64,000 nucleotides of DNA from Nissolia schottii (taxonomy: Eukaryota > Streptophyta > Magnoliopsida > Fabales > Fabaceae): contig QANU01035241.1 of the NCBI GenBank assembly GCA_003254905.1, forward strand, positions 61,883 to 125,882, in the 5' to 3' direction. The translations under genes and the position numbers were made by a program. Shown piece after piece: positions 57,944 to 64,000 of the stretch. The notes beneath the pieces are model-generated. The model saw only the letters and a program-made list of their open reading frames with translations. It was not told the DNA's origin and made no database searches. Within the stretch, counting starts at the first letter, position 1, and each line of letters begins with the position of its first letter.

Positions 57944-58639
57944 CATGGAATCTACTACATATTCTGATTGGTGATCATTCATTTATTTGGAAGTTTATAG
58001 GTAGATTTTTGTTTCCATGTTGGAACAAATAGTTGATCAGGTGTGTGTAGAACAAGGTGACCGCTATTGGTAGTTTGTTGGATAGGAAACTGGGCTGAGC
58101 AGTTTGATCTCATGATCCATGCTTTTGCTTGGCTTTGGATGCATCTTTGCTCTTACTTACCCCCTTTTAATAGATTCCTTCAAAGCATCAAAAGCGCAAT
58201 CGCTTGTGGTCATTGATAATTTTGGATTTCGTAAGTTCAATCAGCTTACTCAAGGAAAGTAAAATCATGGAATGTGTTAAAAAACAATGAGTACCTTTGC
58301 TGCATGACCCTTTAGCAACATTGTTGACTGAACTGACTGTCAATATCGATTGGGCCGTGTAAGAGTTAAGTTTGTAGACACTTAGTTAAATATGTTGTTT
58401 ATATAATTATTGTTTGCTAGCCTTGGAGTTTGTGGTCAGGGCGTTGAATACTACGTTCATCTAAAAAATTACCAATGTAGACGGAAAATTTTAAAGGTGA
58501 TTTAGAAGTTGAATTGGATGCCAATTCTAAGACTGGGAGTGGCGATTTTAGTGGCTTTTAATGGTGGAAAGGATGATGGCAAAGGAGGTAAAATTGATGG
58601 AAATTTTAAAACACTAGCTGAGTTAACCAGTGACGACAT

Positions 58640-59570
58640 ATGAGGACTGGAGCTTGAAACTGATCTTTCAACTTTTGTGTTTTGTGGCAAGTATGGTAGG
58701 CACCATGGCTTTGCAGCAAGGAAAGACATAATCAAACAAGACTATAGAAAGCGTAAGATAATGATGCATTACGCTACAGGCAGGGGTCTTAGGAAGAATA
58801 AGCACTTGAAGAGGTTAGACAAAGCGAGACAGGCTAGACCACTTAGCCGAACCAATTGCCGAGCAAGGATTCATGTATGCTTTGATTACATAGCAAACAA
58901 GTGGAATGTGACTATTTGAGGAGTCACAAATCATGGGGGCAAAGGCTTATAATGATGGTGAGACATTTTTTGTTGATCACACAATATGAAGTACATGTAG
59001 GCGACTGCGTATTTCCATGACAAATTTTCTCGTAAGATAAGAACAATATCTCGGTATGAGGGAATTAATTCGTTAATCAAGAATTGTGCCCACAGAAAGA
59101 AAATGCCTTTTAGAATTCGTGTGTAATTTTAAACAAGTACTGAGGAATTATAGACACAACGAGCACATCGCCGACTACATCTCTACCTAAAAGGATCCTG
59201 TGCTGTCAACGTGCTTGCATAAGTATGGGCACGAGGCATCAAAAGTCTTCACGTGGGAAATGTTCTACGGAATCAAAAGTGGGATGGAAGAATGTGGTGA
59301 ATTCAATGTTGTGTGCCAAACATAAATGGGTCAAAAGGTTGTGTTAGGAGTACAAAGATTCACTACTTCGACGAAATCGTACGAGGTTCGGGATGATATA
59401 ACTAAGTCGAGATTTTTATGTGATTGTAGGCTGTTTGAATCTCGTGGCATCTCATGTTGTCATAATTATTTTTTAATGAGAGTTGAGTGTATTGTATCTA
59501 TCTGAAAATTGTTATCGACATCTAAGGGACTAACTCTCTCACGAAAGTCTTTTGAGAATGCTTTTAATAA
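58640..59570 (+). pseudogene. FAR1-related (MULE transposase-derived) gene remnant, N-terminal and SWIM parts
   Basis: The plus-strand frame has the FAR1 DNA-binding domain: FCGKYGRHHGFAARKDII, DYRKRKIMMHYATGRGLRK, KHLKRLDKARQARPL, SRTNCRARIHVCFDY. After a frame break it jumps to a late part of the protein: FKQVLRNYRHNEHIADY, STCLHKYGHEASKVFTWEMF, and a SWIM zinc finger FLCDCRLFESRGISCCHNYF with the C-x-C...C-x-H pattern. The central transposase core (DDE) is missing. Several stops occur. FAR1/FHY3-type factors descend from Mutator-like transposases; this copy cannot encode a full protein. It begins ~700 bp downstream of the NUMOD3 gene. Confidence 0.8.
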
Positions 59571-59749
59571 AAATATGCATTTCAACTTCAATTTTTAACA
59601 AATGAAAATATTCTTTTTTTTTTAATAAACATAAACTCGTTACAATAAATACAAATATACATGTAAAATATGTGACTGGTTCAAAGATCTTGCCTGCACA
59701 CAATTGGAGCACTCTAGACACTTACTCGATTACAAATTTAAATAAAATC

Positions 59750-61000
59750 TAACATCCTATGGATAGCTTTGCCACAAGGTGACTGTTAACTCACGAATCC
59801 TGACGTCGCTGCAACTAAACATAATCTCCATGCTTTGCTACTTCTACATCTTAACCTACAATTGGAGGGAGAAGTTGAGGGATGAGAACTCTAGCAAGAG
59901 CTTAGTGAGCGAGAGATCACTTACTGCACCCACAAGAAGTTTCGAAACATAGACATACATATGCAATACATAATAATATTATACATACAAAAATATCATA
60001 ATATCATAATAATAATAATAATACATAAGCTTTCATAAAATGTTAAAACAAATAGCATAGGAAGCTATATCTAGACAGATGGATTCTGAACATTACGGTC
60101 TAACTTATAACGCACTACCCAAGTACCTAGGCCATGATAGTTGGGATACACTACCCGAGTCCATAGATTCCTGATAGTTAGTTCAATGCATTACCCAAGC
60201 TCCTAAGCCATGATAGTTGGGATATGCAACCCGAGTCCATAGATTCTTGGTAGTTAATTCTAATCATGACTAGAATGATACCAATAGTCAACGCAGGCTG
60301 TCGCTGACTTACAGTCCAATCTTAGATATAATTTCCTTAAAAATATTTTTAAAATAACATGAACATGATAACTAAAAAACTTAAATAACTACTAAATGAT
60401 AACTGAAATAATTGAAATAACTAATATTTGAAATCCATACATACACATGCAACATGTTGATCTTTATGTAATAAAACAATTGTCCCATGACTTTTCTAAA
60501 ATGATTTTCATGCTTTTCTAGAATACTTTCATAAATTATTTCATAAATAATTTCGTGAATAATTTCATAAACAATTTTGTAACGTTCATAAATATAATTT
60601 TCATAAAAAAAAATGTTTTGCAAATCTTTTCGTAAATACTTATTTTCCATAAATGCTTTAAATATGCATAAATATAGAATAATAACTAAAATAAGTTATG
60701 AGAAACAACCCACTCATCTAAAGTTGCTAAAGACTGACGGTCGTCCTTCGTCCTTCACGAGCTCAGTAGGAACTCGAACGATCTAACGGCATAACACTGA
60801 CATCCTATGTAGAGGCACTACTTCCCCCCACAAACAAAAATATTAACTAAAGTGAATAGTCCCACTAGAAGCGGAGCCTTCAAGCTCTTGAGTGAACTAG
60901 CAAGTTTAAACACTCTGGAGTAGTTCTATTTATAAGGGAAAACTAACCTGCCCCTCAAGTCACTACAATCAATGTGAAACTAAACTTCGCACTAAATTCC
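59750..61000 (-). mobile_element. LTR-like insertion in the FAR1-related remnant, minus orientation
   Basis: Non-coding, with the layout of the other minus-oriented LTRs. A tandem repeat lies at 60112-60263. A minus-strand TATA (CCCTTATAAATAGAAC) lies near 60940-60925, and a GCGGAGCC segment at 60880. I could not fix the ends or a target duplication. Confidence 0.4.
60112..60263. repeat. 76-bp tandem repeat, two copies
   Basis: Two adjacent copies share CCATGATAGTTGGGATA and CCGAGTCCATAGATTC, with about ten differences by eye. Confidence 0.85.
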
Positions 61001-61876
61001 TTTACCTTTTTATTTTTAAACTAAATCTAAAAGAGATTATTAATAAATTTTAAAATCAAAATAATTAAAAATCAATTATTTTAAATTTCAAAATTATCCA
61101 AATAATAAAGGAAGCATTATTTAATTTTTTAAACCGTCTTATTTAAAATTTGAAAGCATCTTATCTTACCTTTTACTTCCTATTTAAATTTTAAAAGCAT
61201 CTTACCTTATTTTCTATTTCCTATTTAATTTTTTTTAAGATATAAAAACAAAATCTCATGTCCTCTAAAACAAAAACAAAGTAAAATAAAATAAAAAATT
61301 GATTACTACAAAATGTCAATATTTTTTTTTACCAAAAGAGTACACTTCAACTTATTTAGGGACGCTATCCTACAGTGACTGAACCTATGGGTCATTATGT
61401 ATGCTATGCATTCTTGAAAGTCTTATTTGTAAATGGTGACAAAGGGTGCAATTGATATCCCTGATTCCAGCAAAGAGGATTGAGGAAGATAAAGTGAAGA
61501 TCTTGCGTATCGTTGCACTTGTTGCTGTTAATAACAAAGCAAGTCGTATTGCATAAGATAATTGGACCGAGGGGGTGATTCCTCAATGCATTTTGGATCC
61601 TGGAGCTCCTCTGCGGGTTCAGGATTGTCGGGAAGGGTACCTGCAAGGACTCCAATGCTCAAGCCAGTGAAGGTTGGAAGCAATAATGAAGTCAAGGGGG
61701 AATGGGTTCTTGGTGTTCCTGGTGTGCTGCTTAGGTTTAAATACCTGAGTGGGAGCCGTGAATTCCGCTATCCAAGGTTCGGGGAGTGTTGCTCGTTGAG
61801 GGGAGGATATCACGGTCCGTGAATCTCTCTGATCGATGGCGAGGAGCTTGCCTGAGCCGGGTCGATCCGTGGACCT

Positions 61877-62104
61877 TTGGGTATAAGTTCCAGGATGGGC
61901 CTTTATGACCCAGTCCATAACAATAATCATGCCAATTTCAACGAGGTTGTTAGCGCTAAGCTGCTTACTAGGCGTGAGATGCGACGGGATCCAATGATGA
62001 AGACCAAAGGTGTGCTTGTAAAGAGAAAGTACGGAAAAAATAGGAGACACTACTCTAATGGAAACAATTGGAAATACGGTCTGACATGTCGATTTAATGA
62101 ATAA
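61877..62104 (+). pseudogene. Possible C-terminal part of the FAR1-related remnant
   Basis: The frame contains LTRREMRRDPMMKTKGVLVK then RKYGKNRRHYSNGNNW and TCRFNE, stop. FAR1-related proteins often end with a D-P-x-x-x-x-T-K-G basic stretch and a C-x-x-C-x(4)-H-x(4)-C knuckle; here the Cys and His positions are mostly lost (SNGNNW). If right, the gene was split by the insertion at 59750-61000. The 61000-61870 stretch between holds nothing I can identify. Confidence 0.4.
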
Positions 62105-62742
62105 GAGGGTGATGATGAATTCATGACGAATGATGAAGTTTCTTGCTAAAAAAATAATGCTAAAAGAATACATGATGTTAGTGTTATCATGCACAAATAT
62201 TTACTAACATATAATTTGTGCGTATGTGTACGACTATTGGAGTATCCAAGTCAATTTAATTTGTGATACCTACCTAACAAAATGGAAAAGCATGGATATG
62301 AGGAAGTTCTAGGTTCAGTCAACAATGCCAACCTTTATTGAACAACTTCAAGTATGAATCAGAAGGTACATAGCTAACAAGTCGACACGTATTATGGTCA
62401 GAATAATGACCTCGATTATTATGTTTGCAGAGTCCAAAGGAATAATTCATCAAAAAGAAGTAAAACAAAAATTAATATTAAAATTGAACAATCTGTCAAG
62501 GCTCCAGTTACAGAAGTATCTGAGATAATTTTGTAACTTGGACATTGAATGTGGCTCAAGAGATTGGAGAGATAAACTCGATTGTTGTAGTTGTAGTGAT
62601 GGTGAGATGAATTTGAGCGGCAGTGATGGTACCTACAAAAGACACTCCGATGCCCAAGTAAGTATATTTCTTAAGTGTTTTTAGTGTAAATTAGATAAAA
62701 CATACTTGAGTTTGAGTATTGCTCTTTCTTATATAGTTCTGT
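62105..62742. other. Intergenic, no gene seen
   Basis: AT-rich, no recognisable coding or repeat structure. Confidence 0.4.
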
Positions 62743-63913
62743 TGAAACACCCTAGTTAGCTGGCCTATGCTTAAGTCATAAGCCCTCCAGACTAGGTGGT
62801 TTTCTCTTGGTGAAGCGAACTCTTATTGTTCCCTAATATGTTGCAATATAGGGTTTTACTCAAATTAGAGGCCATTTCAAAACTTTTCACAATTACTGGT
62901 ACTTCGAACATAGAGCCATGCGGATAGGTAGTCGTATAATCGATAAAGCAATAGATGACGAAGTCTCGCCTACCTAGTTATCCATTAACATATAAGCGCA
63001 TACATATTCGGCCAAAAGTATCAGTTACATGTACATTAGTTCTCATTACATTTACATTTTCAAACAATACATACTATATACAAACAGCACACCTAGGTAC
63101 GGACGGGAACTACCCGTTGCGTAACTATGTCTAGGTACAATATGGCTCCGCGGATGGGTACTACCCATTGCGCTGTTGTATACGCCTACTATCACTATTT
63201 CTATCCTGACCTAGCTGATCCATTGCAAGCTCGCTACTGTCCCGCCCGTTCCCGTGGGCTACTCGTCTGACCCCTCTTCCTCTGCTGGATCCTCATCCTC
63301 ATCCTCGCTGGATAAGGTGGTCACTGCCGTGAAGTCACGGTGGGCATAGTGATGTGATAATTCCGGGGTTACCCTCTTCCTCGCTGTGGTCCGAAGGCCT
63401 CGACCGCAGGATGGTAGAGCAAACGTCCTCACGTCAGCTGCGGGCTCCGACTCTGGCTCTGGCTCTGGCTCAGAAGGAGGAGCCTCATCCTTGCCATTGA
63501 GGTTAATCAGGTCGTAGCTACTGGCTCCTAGGTATCGGTGAGGACCCTGGTCCTCGGGGTATCCGTCGAGGCAATGCAGGCTGTGGCTGAGGCTTTGCGG
63601 GTAAGTTGGCAGGCGCGAACGTATAGGTCTCGATGAGGGTGTGCGTCCTGAAGTTCCGTTGTCGGGTGCATGTAAATATCCAAACATCCTTCACAGGCAG
63701 TGATGACATCTATTCGATCTGGAGTCATACACGAGTGGGGGTAAGAACGGATTCGTTCTTAGTGGAAACCCTAAGTGGTCTCTATCATTCATTTCTCGGG
63801 CAGAGTCGAGGCCACTCAGGAAACTTCTAAGTGTCATGCATACTATCCCCTACTAATTATTATTCTTGGGCCTATGTCCTGAGCAGCTTTATCTAATTTA
63901 CTAGGTGATTGGG
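62743..63913 (-). mobile_element. Minus-oriented large LTR of the 3-kb type, interrupted
   Basis: Starts on plus TGAAACACCCTAG, the same ending as the solo LTR at 13647, and has the matching AGAGCCATGCG and AACGGATTCGTTCTTAGTGG landmarks in the same order. It is broken at 63913 by a plus-oriented LTR start of the same family. Its remaining part should lie beyond the window. Confidence 0.75.
63259..63687 (-). other. 142-codon reading frame inside the LTR with acidic end
   Basis: An ATG-initiated frame (MFGYLHAPDNGT) with a Pro/Glu/Ser repeat (PPSEPEPEPESEPAAD) and an acidic end (TLSSEDEDEDPAEEEGSDE, stop). It occupies the same place in the LTR as the acidic 22-codon frames at 14110-14175 and 17126-17191. 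There is no known domain. It may be a coding exon of the LTR or a chance GC-rich frame. Confidence 0.3.
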
Positions 63914-64000
63914 TGTAACAACCCAAGTTTTTCCTTCGCAAAAAATTTCACTTAATAAATAATTAAGAGCATGTTAATAAGGAAAAGATGAGATAAAAAT
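63914..64000 (+). mobile_element. Start of a plus-oriented large LTR, cut by the window end
   Basis: TGTAACAACCCAAGTTTTTCC followed by TTAATAAATAATTAAGAGCA and AAGGAAAAGATGAGATAAAAA. This matches the start of the solo LTR at 16685 on the minus strand over ~85 bp with few differences. Confidence 0.85.

Noticed and set aside
61619..62194. 191-codon minus-strand frame
   Set aside because: No recognisable domain. The plus strand of the same stretch contains the better-supported FAR1-like tail.

Overview
This is plant nuclear DNA, most likely from a legume, and probably a phaseoloid relative of soybean. The basis is compact exons with GT-AG introns in AT-rich sequence, recognisable plant gene families, Au-like and other tRNA-derived SINEs, very long Ty3/gypsy LTRs beginning TGTAACAYCC, and GTAATCGATTAC-rich LTR sequence of a kind I associate with Glycine and its relatives. 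The species assignment is inference. There is one assembly gap (12276-13240) and a few single Ns.

The window holds four credible protein genes. (1) 1081-4053 (+) is a five-exon trichome-birefringence-like polysaccharide O-acetyltransferase with complete GDS and DxxH motifs. (2) 4471-8471 (-) is a four-exon gene convergent with it. It resembles the ATG8-interacting ATI3 family and ends in a W-x-x-L LIR-type motif. (3) 31424-32788 (-) is a single-coding-exon UBA2C-like RNA-binding protein with two RRMs and a glycine-rich tail, with an intron donor immediately after the stop codon. (4) 46308-57943 (+) is a five-exon NUMOD3-motif protein whose last intron is about 9 kb and packed with retroelement remains. 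The exon sums of genes 1, 2 and 4 are exact multiples of three and every junction restores an open frame. An isolated exon-like reading frame at 24367-24530 (-) remains unassigned.

The rest is mostly mobile DNA. A 917-bp hAT-type element with a perfect 8-bp target duplication sits about 100 bp upstream of the inferred first exon of gene 2. From 10896 to 17648 lies a collapsed Ty3/gypsy element (5-bp duplication TGTAA) carrying a 3.0-kb solo LTR of related type in the opposite orientation inside its 3' LTR (duplication GCAGG). Three copies of one SINE lie at 18.7-20.8 kb, with a SINE-free paralogue of one insertion site. The stretch 33.5-43 kb is stacked LTR remains, including a solo LTR (duplication CCCTA) inserted in another solo LTR of the same family (duplication ATTGT). 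Intron 4 of gene 4 contains Ty3/gypsy, Ty1/copia, two LINE fragments and a short-LTR (TRIM-like) element. The right end holds a broken FAR1-like (MULE-derived) gene and another nested LTR pair that runs off the window.

I found no clear new biological system. The leads most worth checking are a small acidic reading frame kept at the same length in two diverged opposite-strand LTRs, the orphan exon downstream of UBA2C, the duplicated module inside the NUMOD3 protein, and the hAT insertion in the upstream region of the ATI3-like gene.
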